This document shows positions 8,852 to 18,248 of a stretch of DNA of 64,000 nucleotides, in pieces. Where the stretch lies: contig NZ_LT635493.1 in assembly GCF_900120405.1 (NCBI RefSeq), positions 212,427 through 276,426 of the forward strand, in the 5' to 3' direction. The position numbers and the translations under genes were made by a program. The notes beneath the pieces are model-generated. The model searched no databases, was not told the origin of the DNA, and saw nothing but the letters and a program-made list of their open reading frames with translations. This DNA is from Urinicoccus massiliensis (GTDB taxonomy: Bacteria; Bacillota; Clostridia; Tissierellales; Peptoniphilaceae). Numbering within the stretch: position 1 is the stretch's first letter; each line of letters opens with the position of its first letter.

Positions 8852-10600
8852 TTATAGGTCCACCTTGCCAGCAAAAACTTGTCCTGTTGTGGCATTGACT
8901 GTAACGGTTTGACCATTTTCTAATTTGTTATCCAAATCTTTCAGGGCCACGATGGTGGGGATCCCCAGGTCGAGACCTAGGACTGCCGAAGGACTGGTAA
9001 GGCCCTCTTCTTGGGCCAAAAGGCCTCCTGCCCTTTGAATATAGGGAAGCAAGTCGGCATGGCAAGCTTCTGTGGCGATAATGTCTCCATCTCGGAAGTT
9101 GCCTTCAAAATATCCCCTGTCTCTCGTGAAAATTACTTTTCCAACAGCCCTACCCCGACCAATTCCCTGTCCCTTAACCAGGGTGTGGGCCACAGATAGG
9201 ACTTGGATCATGTTGGTGGTACCACTGACCCCTACCGGCAGGCCGGCTGTCAAAACCACCAGGTCTCCTTCTTTAATGAAGGATTCTTCCAGGGCCCGTT
9301 TTACAGCTGTCGATAAGACTTCGTCTGTGGAGGACCCATAGGGGGCTTCCAAGGCAAAGACGCCAAAGTCCAGGGCACATTGTCTTTGGACTTGGGGGCT
9401 GGTGGTAACGGCAATAATGGGTACCCGGGGGTGGAATTTAGAAATGGCCCGGCTGGTGTAGCCACTGGATGTGGCTGTAATGATAGCCTTAGCTCCCAGG
9501 TCTCGGGCTATGATGCAGGTGGATTGACTAATGGCATGGGTGGTATTGGTCCGGCCCTTGGGGCTGGCCTTGAGACCCTTGTCATAGTCCATGTATTCTT
9601 CTGTCCGGATGGCAATCCGATTCATGGTGGTTACAGCCAGGATGGGGTACTTGCCTGAAGCAGTTTCTCCTGAAAGCATAATGGCTGAAGTTCCATCCAG
9701 GATGGCATTGGCCACGTCTGTCACCTCAGCCCGGGTGGGTCTGGGGTTGCGGATCATGGAGTCCAGCATCTGGGTTGCCGTAATAACAGGCTTACTGGCA
9801 TCAATGCACTTTTGAATCAAGGTTTTTTGCACCAAGGGAACTTCTTCTGGGTCAATTTCTACCCCCAGGTCTCCCCGGGCAATCATAATTCCGTCCGAGG
9901 CCTGGATAATGGCATCCATATTTTCCACGCCCTCCTTGGATTCAATTTTTGAAATCAAGGGGATGTGACCCCCTCCATGGTCCTCCAGGACCTGGCGAAT
10001 GGCATGGACATCCTCAGCCTTCCGGACAAAGGAGGGGGCTATGAAGTCCACCCCCTCTTGGATGCCAAATTGGATGTCTTCCTTGTCCTTGTCGGTTAAG
10101 GATTCCAAATTTAATTTGACCCCAGGAAGGTTGACCCCCTTGTGGTCTGACAAAATTCCTTCATTTAATACAATAGTTTTAATGAGTTCCTTGCTTTTTT
10201 CAATAACCCTTAGGTCCACCAGACCATCGTCAATGAGGATGTGGTCTCCCACCTGGATGTCCTGGGCCAAGTTTTTGTAGCTAATGCTGACACCCTTTTG
10301 GTCTCCTAGGCGGTCATCCATATAGAGGTTAAAGCGGTCCCCCACTTCCAGCTGGCAAGATCCTCCTTGGAAGTTACCAAGACGGATTTCCGGTCCCTTG
10401 GTATCCAGGAGGATGGCAATAGGCTTATTTAATTCTTCTCTCAGGGACTTGACCTTCCGAATCATCTCCCGGTGTTGGTCATAGTCTCCATGGGAAAAGT
10501 TCAGCCGGCAGACATTGACCCCGTTTAAAAAGAGCTCTTTTAACACTTCTGGACTGGATGATGCCGGTCCAAGAGTTGCAACAATTTTTGTTTTCTTCAT
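8852..10600 (-). CDS. pyk: Pyruvate kinase with C-terminal PEP-utiliser-type domain
   Basis: 582 residues. It transfers phosphate from phosphoenolpyruvate to ADP, the last step of glycolysis. The start at 10600 (MKKTKIVATLGPAS) has AGGAAGGTGG upstream; a longer frame overlaps pfkA and is rejected. The barrel carries the substrate motif ISKIESKEGVENMD and the MIARGDLGVEI stretch. After about residue 475 there is an extra domain with a TEACHADL-type segment, like the extra domain of Bacillus pyruvate kinases, which are also about 585 residues. It follows pfkA by 16 nt, forming a pfkA-pyk glycolysis pair. Confidence 0.96.
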   Translation of the reverse strand: MKKTKIVATLGPASSSPEVLKELFLNGVNVCRLNFSHGDYDQHREMIRKVKSLREELNKPIAILLDTKGPEIRLGNFQGGSCQLEVGDRFNLYMDDRLGDQKGVSISYKNLAQDIQVGDHILIDDGLVDLRVIEKSKELIKTIVLNEGILSDHKGVNLPGVKLNLESLTDKDKEDIQFGIQEGVDFIAPSFVRKAEDVHAIRQVLEDHGGGHIPLISKIESKEGVENMDAIIQASDGIMIARGDLGVEIDPEEVPLVQKTLIQKCIDASKPVITATQMLDSMIRNPRPTRAEVTDVANAILDGTSAIMLSGETASGKYPILAVTTMNRIAIRTEEYMDYDKGLKASPKGRTNTTHAISQSTCIIARDLGAKAIITATSSGYTSRAISKFHPRVPIIAVTTSPQVQRQCALDFGVFALEAPYGSSTDEVLSTAVKRALEESFIKEGDLVVLTAGLPVGVSGTTNMIQVLSVAHTLVKGQGIGRGRAVGKVIFTRDRGYFEGNFRDGDIIATEACHADLLPYIQRAGGLLAQEEGLTSPSAVLGLDLGIPTIVALKDLDNKLENGQTVTVNATTGQVFAGKVDL

Positions 10601-10616
10601 TATATAGACCACCTTC

Positions 10617-11576
10617 CTAGATGGAGACCATTTCCAATTCTTGGTAGAGGGTTTTGGCAAAAGTCTTTTTGACCTCCAGGGCCTCTTCCAGGTTAAAGAC
10701 CTGGGCCCGGTTGTTTTTAAAGCCCATGGCCAAGGCCCCCCTACCCTTTTCCAGGGCCAAAACTCCCTGGGCTCCAAGATTAGTTGCCATAATCCGGTCA
10801 GAAATATTGGGACTGCCTCCCCTTTGGACATAGCCCAAGATGGTCACCTTGGTTTCCACGTCCGTTTGGTTTTGAATTTCATTGGCCAGTTTATAGGGGT
10901 CCTTAAGGCCTTCGGTTAAGAGGATGATGTGGTGCCTCTTCCCTCGATTCTTCCCCCTTAGAATCTTTTGGACAATCCTATCCAAAGAAAATTCTTCTTC
11001 AGGAACAAGAATACTTTCCGCCCCGCCGCTGATGCCGGCATAGAGGGCCAGGTCTCCGCAGGTCCGGCCCATGACTTCAATAATATGGCCTCGTTCATGG
11101 GAGGAAGAAGTATCCCGGATTCGGCCAATGGCCTCCGTAATGGTTTCTACTGCTGTAAAAAATCCGATGGTATAGTCTGTATAGCCCAGGTCGTTGTCAA
11201 TGGTACAAGGGATGCCTAGGACATCCACCCCTTCTCCCGCCAGGGCCAAGGCCCCCTTGAAACTTCCGTCTCCCCCCAGGACGATGACCTTGTCAATGCC
11301 ATGGTGGTCCAAGACCTTGAGAGCTTTTTTTCGTCCCTCTTCCTTTTCAAAGGCCGGGCAACGACTGGTGCCTAAGATGGTGCCTCCCCGATGGATAATA
11401 TCGGCCACAGAGGATAGGCCCAGGACCCTAATTTCGTCATCCACCAGACCCTGGTAGCCTGAATAGATGCCCAAGGCCTCATGGCCACAATAGATGGCCG
11501 TCCTTACAATGGACCGTATGGCCGCATTCATTCCTGGGGAATCTCCGCCGCTTGTTAAAATACCAATCCGACTCAT
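10617..11576 (-). CDS. pfkA: 6-phosphofructokinase, ATP-dependent
   Basis: 319 residues, the usual size of bacterial PfkA. It phosphorylates fructose 6-phosphate to fructose 1,6-bisphosphate. The ATP site GGDGSFKGA, the catalytic loop CTIDNDLGYTDYTIGF and the substrate-binding MGRTCGDLALYAG segment are visible. GGDG is the ATP-type signature. It lies between dnaE (8 nt upstream) and pyk in the clostridial-type whiA-HPr-dnaE-pfkA-pyk order. Confidence 0.96.
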   Translation of the reverse strand: MSRIGILTSGGDSPGMNAAIRSIVRTAIYCGHEALGIYSGYQGLVDDEIRVLGLSSVADIIHRGGTILGTSRCPAFEKEEGRKKALKVLDHHGIDKVIVLGGDGSFKGALALAGEGVDVLGIPCTIDNDLGYTDYTIGFFTAVETITEAIGRIRDTSSSHERGHIIEVMGRTCGDLALYAGISGGAESILVPEEEFSLDRIVQKILRGKNRGKRHHIILLTEGLKDPYKLANEIQNQTDVETKVTILGYVQRGGSPNISDRIMATNLGAQGVLALEKGRGALAMGFKNNRAQVFNLEEALEVKKTFAKTLYQELEMVSI

Positions 11577-11584
11577 CTTTCCTC

Positions 11585-14500
11585 CTATTTCACAACAATA
11601 TTTTCTTCGGTCTTATAATATTTACCCAATTCCCGGCTAAAGTCTTCCAACTTTTCCAAGTCTATATTGGATCCTTGGTCCAGGCCCAGGGCCTTACCTT
11701 CTTTTTGCCCATAGAGGATTACATTGGACTGGCCAGGGTATTTTTTACAAAGGCTTTGAACTCTCCGGATGGTTCCCTCTTCTAGGTCAGGAAGGCGCAA
11801 GTAGACCTTTTTTTCAGAAACTTGCATCAGGGGGCTCAGGTCTTGAACTAAAACTTTCAAATCATTTTTTTCATCCACTTGGAGCCGGCCCCGAACCAGG
11901 ACAACGGCATCGTCTTGGATGAGTTTTTGGTAGCCTTCATAGGTGGAAGGAAAAAAGACACATTCCAGGCTTCCTGCCAGGTCTTCCAATTGACCAAAGG
12001 CCATAAGCTGGTTTTTCTTGGTTATCAGGGTCTTTACCTGGCTTAACAGACCACCCAGCCGGACTTGGAGTCCGTCTAGCTTGTCTTCTCCCTGGGACAT
12101 TTCCAAGAGTTCAGCAATACTATGACTGGTTCCGGTCTTTAAGGATTTCTTGTAGGCATCTAGGGGGTGACCAGAAACATAAATTCCCAGGACCTCTCTT
12201 TCCATATTCAAGAGGTCTTTTTTGGGAAATTCCTTAATCTTAGGCAGGTCCTCCTGGGCCTCATCGTCCATGTCAAAAAGAGAGGTTTGCCCCTTAATGT
12301 TGCGTTTACTTTGGTCGTGGACTGCCGTCAACATGGATTCATAGCAGGCCATATACTGGGCTCGGTTGCCTCCTAGACTGGCCAGGGCCCCTCCCCGAAT
12401 GAGGTTCTCCAGGGCCTTACGGTTGATGCCCCCACTTGCTTCCTCTTCGGTCCTTTCCAAAAGGTCGGTTAGGCTGGTATAGGGTCCCCTTTCTCGACCA
12501 TGGACAATAGATTCAATCACATTGGTCCCTACATTTTTAATCCCCCTTAGGCCATAGCGGATTTTCCCCTGGCTTACGGTGAATTTTTCGAAGCTTTCAT
12601 TGACATCAGGGGGCAAAATTTCAATGCCCAGCCGGTTGCACTCTTCAATATAGAGGGCCATCTGGGTGGGGTTGTTCATAAAGGAGGAGATCTGCGCCGC
12701 CATAAATTCCACAGGATAGTAGTATTTTAAGTAGGCTGTCCGGTAGGCCACAACAGCATAGGCTACAGAGTGGGACTTGTTAAAGGCATAGTTGGCAAAG
12801 TCAATCATCAGGTCGTAGATCTTGTTGGCGCTTTTTTCATCCACCCCCCGGCGGATGGCTCCGTCCACCAGGACTTGGCCTTCTTGACTTTGACCGTAGA
12901 TAAAGTTTTGCCGTTCCTCTTCCATGACCTTCATCTTTTTCTTACTCATGGCCCTTCGAACCAGGTCTGCCCGTCCCAGGGAGTAGCCCCCGATTTTTTG
13001 GACAATTTCCATAACCTGTTCCTGGTAGACAATGCAACCATAGGTCACATTTAGGATGGGCTCCAACTTGTCGTGGAGGTAGGAAATTTGGTCGGGATCG
13101 TGTTTGGACCGGCAGAATTTTGGAATTTGGTCCATGGGTCCCGGCCGGTAGAGGGAGTTGGCCGCCACCAGGTCTTCAAATTGGTTGGGCCTTAGTTCCT
13201 TTAAAAAGCTCCGCATGCCGGGCTTTTCAAATTGGAAGACCCCCAGGGTGTTGCCCTTAGCAAACATGTCCAGGACCTTGGGGTCATTGTAGTCCAACTT
13301 GGAAAGGTCAATGTCCACCCCATGGTTCTTTTTAATAAGGTTTAGGGCGTCCCGGATTACCGTCAGGGTCCTGAGACCCAAAAAGTCCATCTTTAAAAGG
13401 CCCAACTCTTCCAGTTCAATCATATTAAACTGGGTGGCGATAATATCCCCATTTCGAGTCAGGGGCACCACGTCATTTAAGGGCTCCTTGGAAATCACCA
13501 CTCCAGCTGCATGGGTGGAGGTGTGGCGGGGCAGGCCTTCTACTAATTTGGAAAGTTCAATGAGTTCCTTGACCTGGCTGTCTTGGTCCATTTCCCTTTT
13601 TAAGTCTTCCGACAAGTCCAGGGCCCTTGCAATGGTCATGTTTAATTGGTTGGGCACCAGTTTGGCAATATAGTCCACCCGGCCATAGGGCAGGTCCATA
13701 ACCCGGCCCACATCCCGGATGGCTCCCCGGGCCCCCATGGTTCCAAAGGTGACAATTTGGGCCACATGGTCCTTGCCATACTTTTCCGTTACATAGTCAA
13801 TGACTTCTTCCCGGCGTTCATAGCAAAAGTCGATGTCGATATCCGGCATGGACACCCGTTCAGGATTTAAGAACCGTTCAAAAAGCAGGTCAAACTTCAA
13901 GGGGTCCACGTCGATAATTTTCAAGGCATAGGAAACAATGGACCCGGCAGCCGATCCCCGACCCGGCCCCACCATAATCTTGTTTTCCTTGGCAAAGCGG
14001 ATAAAGTCCCAGACAATTAAAAAATAATCGGTATAGCCCATGGAGTTGATGGTGTCCAACTCGTATTCCACCCGGTCCAAGATTTCTTGGCTTAAGACCT
14101 GGTATCTTTCCTCCAAACCTTGGAAGGTCAGCTCCCTTAAATAGTCTACATTGGTCTTGCCCTCTGGCAGGGTAAAACTGGGCAGGTGGAGCTGGTGGAA
14201 GGTCAGGGTTACATTGCAGCGCTGGGCAATTTTTACTGTATTTTCCAGGGCTTGGCCATCATCAGGAAAAAGAGCCGCCATTTCTTCCGGGCTCTTTAAG
14301 TAAAATTCGTCACTGGGAAACTTCATCCGGTCTTCATCGGCCAGGACAGTTCCCGTTTGGATACACAAGAGGGCATCGTGAGCCTTGGCGTCTTCCTTGT
14401 AGAGGTAGTGGGAGTCGTTACTGGCAATTAGGTCCAGACCCGTGTCCTGGGAGAGCTTTCTCAGGTATTGGTTGACCTTTTTTTGCTGGGGCATGCCATG

Positions 14501-15028
14501 GTCTTGGAGCTCCAGAAAAAAGGAATTTGGCCCAAAAATCTCCCTGTATTCTTCCGCCACCTCCTTGGCCTTTTGGTATTGGTCTTGAAGGAGATATTGT
14601 TGGACCTCCCCACCCAGGCAGGCAGAAGTGGCAATAAGGCCCTCTGCATGCTGGGCCAAGACCTCCTTGTCAATGCGGGGCTTGTAGTAAAAGCCATCTA
14701 CGAAGCCGTAAGACACCAGCTTCATCAGGTTTTGATAACCCACTTGGTTTTCCGCCAATAGGATGAGGTGGTAGCGCTTTTGCCTGGGGTCCCGGTCCTT
14801 TAAGGACCCATTGACCAGGTAGACCTCACAGCCCAGGATGGGTTTGATTCCCTCTTCCATACAGGCCTTGTAAAAGGCCACAGTCCCGTACATATTTCCA
14901 TGGTCTGTCAAGGCCAGGGCATCCATGCCCAGTTCCTTGGCCCTTTTGGCCAACTGGCTAATCCGGGCAGACCCGTCTAAAAGACTGTATTCACTATGGA
15001 CATGTAGGTGGACAAAAGACGTCTTCAT
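11585..15028 (-). CDS. dnaE: DNA polymerase III alpha subunit, DnaE type
   Basis: 1147 residues. The N-terminal PHP domain (FVHLHVHSEYSLLDG) is followed by the polymerase core with the acidic motif PDIDIDFCYERR (around residue 395-405) and GPGRGSAAGS, then the helix-hairpin-helix region and a C-terminal OB fold (DGLQVRLGGLLS onward). No 3'-5' exonuclease insertion is seen, so this is DnaE and not PolC. In Gram-positive bacteria DnaE extends primers before PolC takes over. A terminator-like hairpin precedes it, so readthrough or another promoter must supply it. Confidence 0.96.
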   Translation of the reverse strand: MKTSFVHLHVHSEYSLLDGSARISQLAKRAKELGMDALALTDHGNMYGTVAFYKACMEEGIKPILGCEVYLVNGSLKDRDPRQKRYHLILLAENQVGYQNLMKLVSYGFVDGFYYKPRIDKEVLAQHAEGLIATSACLGGEVQQYLLQDQYQKAKEVAEEYREIFGPNSFFLELQDHGMPQQKKVNQYLRKLSQDTGLDLIASNDSHYLYKEDAKAHDALLCIQTGTVLADEDRMKFPSDEFYLKSPEEMAALFPDDGQALENTVKIAQRCNVTLTFHQLHLPSFTLPEGKTNVDYLRELTFQGLEERYQVLSQEILDRVEYELDTINSMGYTDYFLIVWDFIRFAKENKIMVGPGRGSAAGSIVSYALKIIDVDPLKFDLLFERFLNPERVSMPDIDIDFCYERREEVIDYVTEKYGKDHVAQIVTFGTMGARGAIRDVGRVMDLPYGRVDYIAKLVPNQLNMTIARALDLSEDLKREMDQDSQVKELIELSKLVEGLPRHTSTHAAGVVISKEPLNDVVPLTRNGDIIATQFNMIELEELGLLKMDFLGLRTLTVIRDALNLIKKNHGVDIDLSKLDYNDPKVLDMFAKGNTLGVFQFEKPGMRSFLKELRPNQFEDLVAANSLYRPGPMDQIPKFCRSKHDPDQISYLHDKLEPILNVTYGCIVYQEQVMEIVQKIGGYSLGRADLVRRAMSKKKMKVMEEERQNFIYGQSQEGQVLVDGAIRRGVDEKSANKIYDLMIDFANYAFNKSHSVAYAVVAYRTAYLKYYYPVEFMAAQISSFMNNPTQMALYIEECNRLGIEILPPDVNESFEKFTVSQGKIRYGLRGIKNVGTNVIESIVHGRERGPYTSLTDLLERTEEEASGGINRKALENLIRGGALASLGGNRAQYMACYESMLTAVHDQSKRNIKGQTSLFDMDDEAQEDLPKIKEFPKKDLLNMEREVLGIYVSGHPLDAYKKSLKTGTSHSIAELLEMSQGEDKLDGLQVRLGGLLSQVKTLITKKNQLMAFGQLEDLAGSLECVFFPSTYEGYQKLIQDDAVVLVRGRLQVDEKNDLKVLVQDLSPLMQVSEKKVYLRLPDLEEGTIRRVQSLCKKYPGQSNVILYGQKEGKALGLDQGSNIDLEKLEDFSRELGKYYKTEENIVVK

Positions 15029-15045
15029 AATTAAACCTTTCTAAA

Positions 15046-15083
15046 ATAAAAGAGTTTTAACAGTCCCCCATTAAAACTCTTTG
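15046..15083 (-). terminator. Terminator between HPr and dnaE
   Basis: A perfect 12-bp stem (arms at 15049-15060 and 15071-15082, core AAAGAGTTTTAA) with a 10-nt loop is followed on the minus strand by TATTTTA. It lies three bases after the HPr stop. It should reduce transcription into dnaE, so HPr can be made in excess over the polymerase. Confidence 0.75.
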
Positions 15084-15085
15084 CC

Positions 15086-15349
15086 TTACATTTCAAAATT
15101 TTCTTCAATTAGTTTTGCCAGACTGTCGACTGCTTCGACCTCATCCGGTCCATCTGCTTGGATGGTTATCTTTTCACCGCTATAGGCTCCCAGGGACATA
15201 ATTCCTATGATACTCTTCCCATTGACAGTATCTCCGTGAGCCTTTAAGTTGATGTCGGAAGAAAATCCATTGGCACAGCGGACAAAAATGGCTGCCGCTC
15301 TTGCATGTAGTCCTTCTTTATTTTGTAATGTCATTTCTTTTTCTTTCAC
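15086..15349 (-). CDS. ptsH: Phosphocarrier protein HPr
   Basis: 87 residues from a GTG at 15349. HPr carries phosphate from enzyme I to sugar-specific EIIA proteins. The active histidine is in KEGLHARAA and the regulatory serine is in NGKSIIGIMSLGA. In Bacillus subtilis the gene at this position after whiA is crh, which lacks the histidine; here the histidine is kept, so it can serve in phosphotransfer. It overlaps the whiA stop by four bases. The first in-frame ATG (15334) has a weaker ribosome site. Confidence 0.92.
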   Translation of the reverse strand: MKEKEMTLQNKEGLHARAAAIFVRCANGFSSDINLKAHGDTVNGKSIIGIMSLGAYSGEKITIQADGPDEVEAVDSLAKLIEENFEM

Positions 15350-16296
15350 TTATTCTCACCTCTTAATTTATTCGCAATTGATTGAATCTTCTTTAAACGA
15401 TGACTCACACCGCTTTTCCCAACAGGGGGGTGCATTTTTTCTCCCAGCTCCTTTAGACTGGAGCTTGGATTTGACAGGCGGATTTCGGCTATTTCCTCCA
15501 GAGAGTCCGGCAACTTATCCAGGCCTATCCTTTCTTCTATGAACTTGATGTCCTGAATCTGCCCCAAGGCCGCATTAATGGTCTTGGACAGGTTGGCTGT
15601 TTCACAATTGACCAGCCGGTTGACTTGGTTTCGCATATCTTTCATGACACGCACATCTTCAAAAGCTAGAACCCCTTGGTTGGATCCCATTAAGCTAAGT
15701 AAGTCTGATATCATTTCGGCTTCTTTTAGATAGACAATATACTCTTCTTTTCTTTTAGCTATATTGGCTTTTAAATGGACAGTTGACAGTAGAGACCGAA
15801 TTGATTGAGCAAAAAGGCTCTGGCTTGTGATAAATTCCATATGATAGGTCTTAGATGGATTGGACAAGGTTCCGGATCCTAAAAAAGCTCCCCTTAAGAA
15901 GGCCCTCTTTAAAGAGTCCCTTCTGACCAAGTAGGGGTCAATCTTGTAGTTTGGCATAAATACGTTTTCATTTTTTAGGAATTTTATGTCATCTAGAAAG
16001 ACCCTGGACAGGTCATAGTCCTTCAGCAGGATGTGATAGACATTCCTCTTCTTTAATTGCTGACTTTTTCGAACTTCAACTGTGATATGGTCATGATATA
16101 GAGCTTTTAAAAATGAAAAAATCCGTCTTGAGGTTGCGGCGTTTTCCGTTGTAAAGGACAGGCAGTACTTTTGGTTGCCTAAAAAGTGAATCCGGCCACA
16201 CATGGGCATAAAGCCGGCCAACTCACTGACCATCTCCTGCATGTCTCCCACCTGGACCCGGGCAATTTCATCTTTAATGTCTGTTGCAAAGCTCAT
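15346..16296 (-). CDS. whiA: WhiA family protein
   Basis: 316 residues. WhiA joins an N-terminal LAGLIDADG-like fold (about residues 1-215, with the GAFLGSGTLSNPSKTYHMEF stretch) to a C-terminal helix-turn-helix (EIRLSNPSSSLKELGEKM). In actinobacteria it drives sporulation genes; in Bacillota it affects division and chromosome segregation. It keeps the conserved rapZ-yvcK-whiA neighbourhood but has its own promoter. Confidence 0.95.
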   Translation of the reverse strand: MSFATDIKDEIARVQVGDMQEMVSELAGFMPMCGRIHFLGNQKYCLSFTTENAATSRRIFSFLKALYHDHITVEVRKSQQLKKRNVYHILLKDYDLSRVFLDDIKFLKNENVFMPNYKIDPYLVRRDSLKRAFLRGAFLGSGTLSNPSKTYHMEFITSQSLFAQSIRSLLSTVHLKANIAKRKEEYIVYLKEAEMISDLLSLMGSNQGVLAFEDVRVMKDMRNQVNRLVNCETANLSKTINAALGQIQDIKFIEERIGLDKLPDSLEEIAEIRLSNPSSSLKELGEKMHPPVGKSGVSHRLKKIQSIANKLRGENK

Positions 16297-16334
16297 CTTA
16301 TCAACACCTTTTGGATTTAAGAATTGCTATTGGT

Positions 16335-16363
16335 ATTATACTATAAGGTCTCTATTCTTTCAA
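16335..16363 (-). promoter_or_regulatory. Promoter of the whiA-ptsH operon
   Basis: TTGAAA (16358-16363) and TATAAT (16335-16340) on the minus strand are 17 bases apart. The start point would be about 30 bases before the whiA ATG. This separates whiA, HPr and possibly dnaE-pfkA-pyk from the murB-rapZ-yvcK unit. Confidence 0.82.
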
Positions 16364-16375
16364 TGAAAATTTCCT

Positions 16376-16399
16376 AAATTCCCCTTAAAAGGGGAATTT
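16376..16399 (-). terminator. Hairpin after yvcK
   Basis: A 9-bp perfect stem (AAATTCCCC with GGGGAATTT) around a 6-nt loop lies 22 bases after the yvcK stop. The following minus-strand bases (AGGAAATTTTC) are a weak U-tract. A partial terminator before the whiA promoter is likely. Confidence 0.5.
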
Positions 16400-16421
16400 C
16401 TTTCAAAAAAAATCATAAAAG

Positions 16422-17390
16422 TTAAGAAAGCAGAAATTTTTTCAAGGCCCGGTCCACGGTGGACGTCTTGTGACGGGCAAAACCCTGACTTTGGTCTAAA
16501 AAGTCTCCCGTTACCAAGACAAGCCCTTCTTTTTCCAGAACCTTTCTTTCTTCTTTTCCCAGGAAGATTTGCTCTGCCCTGTTCTTGCCCTGGTAGCTGG
16601 CCCTAAGAGCCTCTGACAGGGGGGTCTTGTTGACCAGGCAGGCATCCAAAAGTCCCGGATAACTATGGGCTTCCAGGGCCCGGATGTGGTCGGTTAGGCT
16701 ATAGCCGTCGGTTTCTCCCGGCTGGGTCATGATATTCATTAAGAGGATTTTCTTGGCCTTGGATTTTTTTAAGGCCTTGACCATGCCATCCACCAAAAGG
16801 TTGGGAATTACCGAGGTGTAAAGAGACCCCGGCCCCAAGACAATGGCGTCGGCATCCAGGAGGATTTTTTCGCAGTGGTAAAACATCTTGGCCCCGCCGG
16901 GAAAGAGTTCCATCCGGTCAATGTGGGTTTTTTGTTTCAGGGCCACCTTGGGAATAGCCGACTCTCCAATACACCTTTCCCCATTAGCAAAACGAGCTAC
17001 CAGGTGGTTTTTGTCCAGGGTTACAGGTAGGACCTGGCCCGAAACCTTCAGAACCTGGCTCAGCTCTTCCACCGCCTGTTCGAAACTCCCGTACATATCG
17101 GACAAGGTGGCAATTAAAAGGTTACCGAAATTTTGTCCCTTCAGGGGGCCTTGCTTGTAGCGGTAGTTAATGAGCCTACTCATGGTGGGTTCTGTATTGG
17201 CCAAGGCAATCAAGCAATTGCGCAGGTCCCCCGGTGGCAAAAGCCCCCATTGGGACCGGATCATCCCGGACCCTCCTCCGTCATCGGTCATGGTAACAAT
17301 GGCCGAAAGGTCATAGCCCTGGTGCTTGAGGCCTCGAAGGATCTGGCTAATGCCGGACCCGCCCCCTATGAAGCAAACTTTTTTCTTCAT
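16422..17390 (-). CDS. yvcK: YvcK/GluconeogenesisFactor family protein
   Basis: 322 residues from the ATG at 17390. The nucleotide-binding motif GGGSGISQILRGLK at the N-terminus and TDDGGGSG identify the YvcK (CofD-like) family, which binds UDP-sugars and is needed for growth on gluconeogenic carbon and for cell-wall balance in Bacillus. It begins one base after the rapZ stop (TGACATG), so translation is coupled. Confidence 0.94.
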   Translation of the reverse strand: MKKKVCFIGGGSGISQILRGLKHQGYDLSAIVTMTDDGGGSGMIRSQWGLLPPGDLRNCLIALANTEPTMSRLINYRYKQGPLKGQNFGNLLIATLSDMYGSFEQAVEELSQVLKVSGQVLPVTLDKNHLVARFANGERCIGESAIPKVALKQKTHIDRMELFPGGAKMFYHCEKILLDADAIVLGPGSLYTSVIPNLLVDGMVKALKKSKAKKILLMNIMTQPGETDGYSLTDHIRALEAHSYPGLLDACLVNKTPLSEALRASYQGKNRAEQIFLGKEERKVLEKEGLVLVTGDFLDQSQGFARHKTSTVDRALKKFLLS

Positions 17391-17391
17391 G

Positions 17392-18240
17392 TCAGTCACC
17401 TGATTCCATATCCCGGTGACGGGTTTGGATGACCACATCCAACTTTTCCAGCCTCTTGGCCAGGGCCTCGGTCATGGCCACAGACCGGTGGAAGCCCCCA
17501 GTACAACCCAGACCAATTACCAGCTGCCTCTTGCCCTCTTCCACATAGTGGGGAATCAAAAAGGCAAAGAGGTCATAGAGCCTGTCTAAAAATTCCTGGC
17601 TTTGGGCCTTGGACAGGACAAAGTCTTGGGTTTTTTTGTTGAGGCCATTGAGTTTTTTCAATTCCGGAATATAGTAGGGGTTGGGTAAAAAGCGCACATC
17701 AAAAATAATGTCTCCATCTTGCAAGATTCCATACTTAAAACCGAAACTGTTAATGGTTACCCGGAGTTTGGCCTGGTCCTTGCTGGCCAGTTCCCGGGTC
17801 AGGCGTTGTTTGAATTGGTTGGTGGACAAGGCAGAAGTGTCTATGACAATATCGGCCTGGTTTTTTATATCCTCCAACTCTTTTCTTTCCTTCCGATAGC
17901 CCTCCACAATGGAGTCTCCCAGGGGGTGGGGTCGTCTTCTTTCCTTATACCGGGCCACAATGACGTCTTCGCTGGCCGATAAGAAGAGGATGGAGACCTT
18001 GATTTTCTTTTCCTGGGCCCTTTCAATGGCCTGGGGAAGGTTAGAAAAAAAGTCTCCTCCCCGGGTATCCATCACTACAGCCACTTTGTGGATCTTGGGG
18101 GACTCAATGGCCAGGTCGATAAACTTTTCCAAAAGAGAGGGTGGCAGGTTGTCCATGGAAAAATAGCCCAGGTCTTCCACTACGTCCAAGGCCACACTTT
18201 TCCCTGCCCCACTGTAACCGGTAATGACTAAAATTTCCAT
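17392..18240 (-). CDS. rapZ: RNase adapter / nucleotide-binding protein RapZ (YvcJ)
   Basis: 282 residues. The N-terminal P-loop GYSGAGKS (about residues 8-15) and the C-terminal GLGCTGGFHRSV motif are both clear. In E. coli RapZ targets the small RNA GlmZ for cleavage; the Bacillota YvcJ is a GTP/ATP-hydrolysing protein of less clear role. Position between murB and yvcK is the conserved one. Confidence 0.95.
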   Translation of the reverse strand: MEILVITGYSGAGKSVALDVVEDLGYFSMDNLPPSLLEKFIDLAIESPKIHKVAVVMDTRGGDFFSNLPQAIERAQEKKIKVSILFLSASEDVIVARYKERRRPHPLGDSIVEGYRKERKELEDIKNQADIVIDTSALSTNQFKQRLTRELASKDQAKLRVTINSFGFKYGILQDGDIIFDVRFLPNPYYIPELKKLNGLNKKTQDFVLSKAQSQEFLDRLYDLFAFLIPHYVEEGKRQLVIGLGCTGGFHRSVAMTEALAKRLEKLDVVIQTRHRDMESGD

Positions 18241-18248
18241 ACATCCTC

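Noticed and set aside
10601-10831. Extended N-terminus of pyruvate kinase reaching into pfkA
   Set aside because: The extra 77 residues have no family similarity, lie wholly inside or next to the end of pfkA, and a good ribosome site stands before the ATG at 10600.
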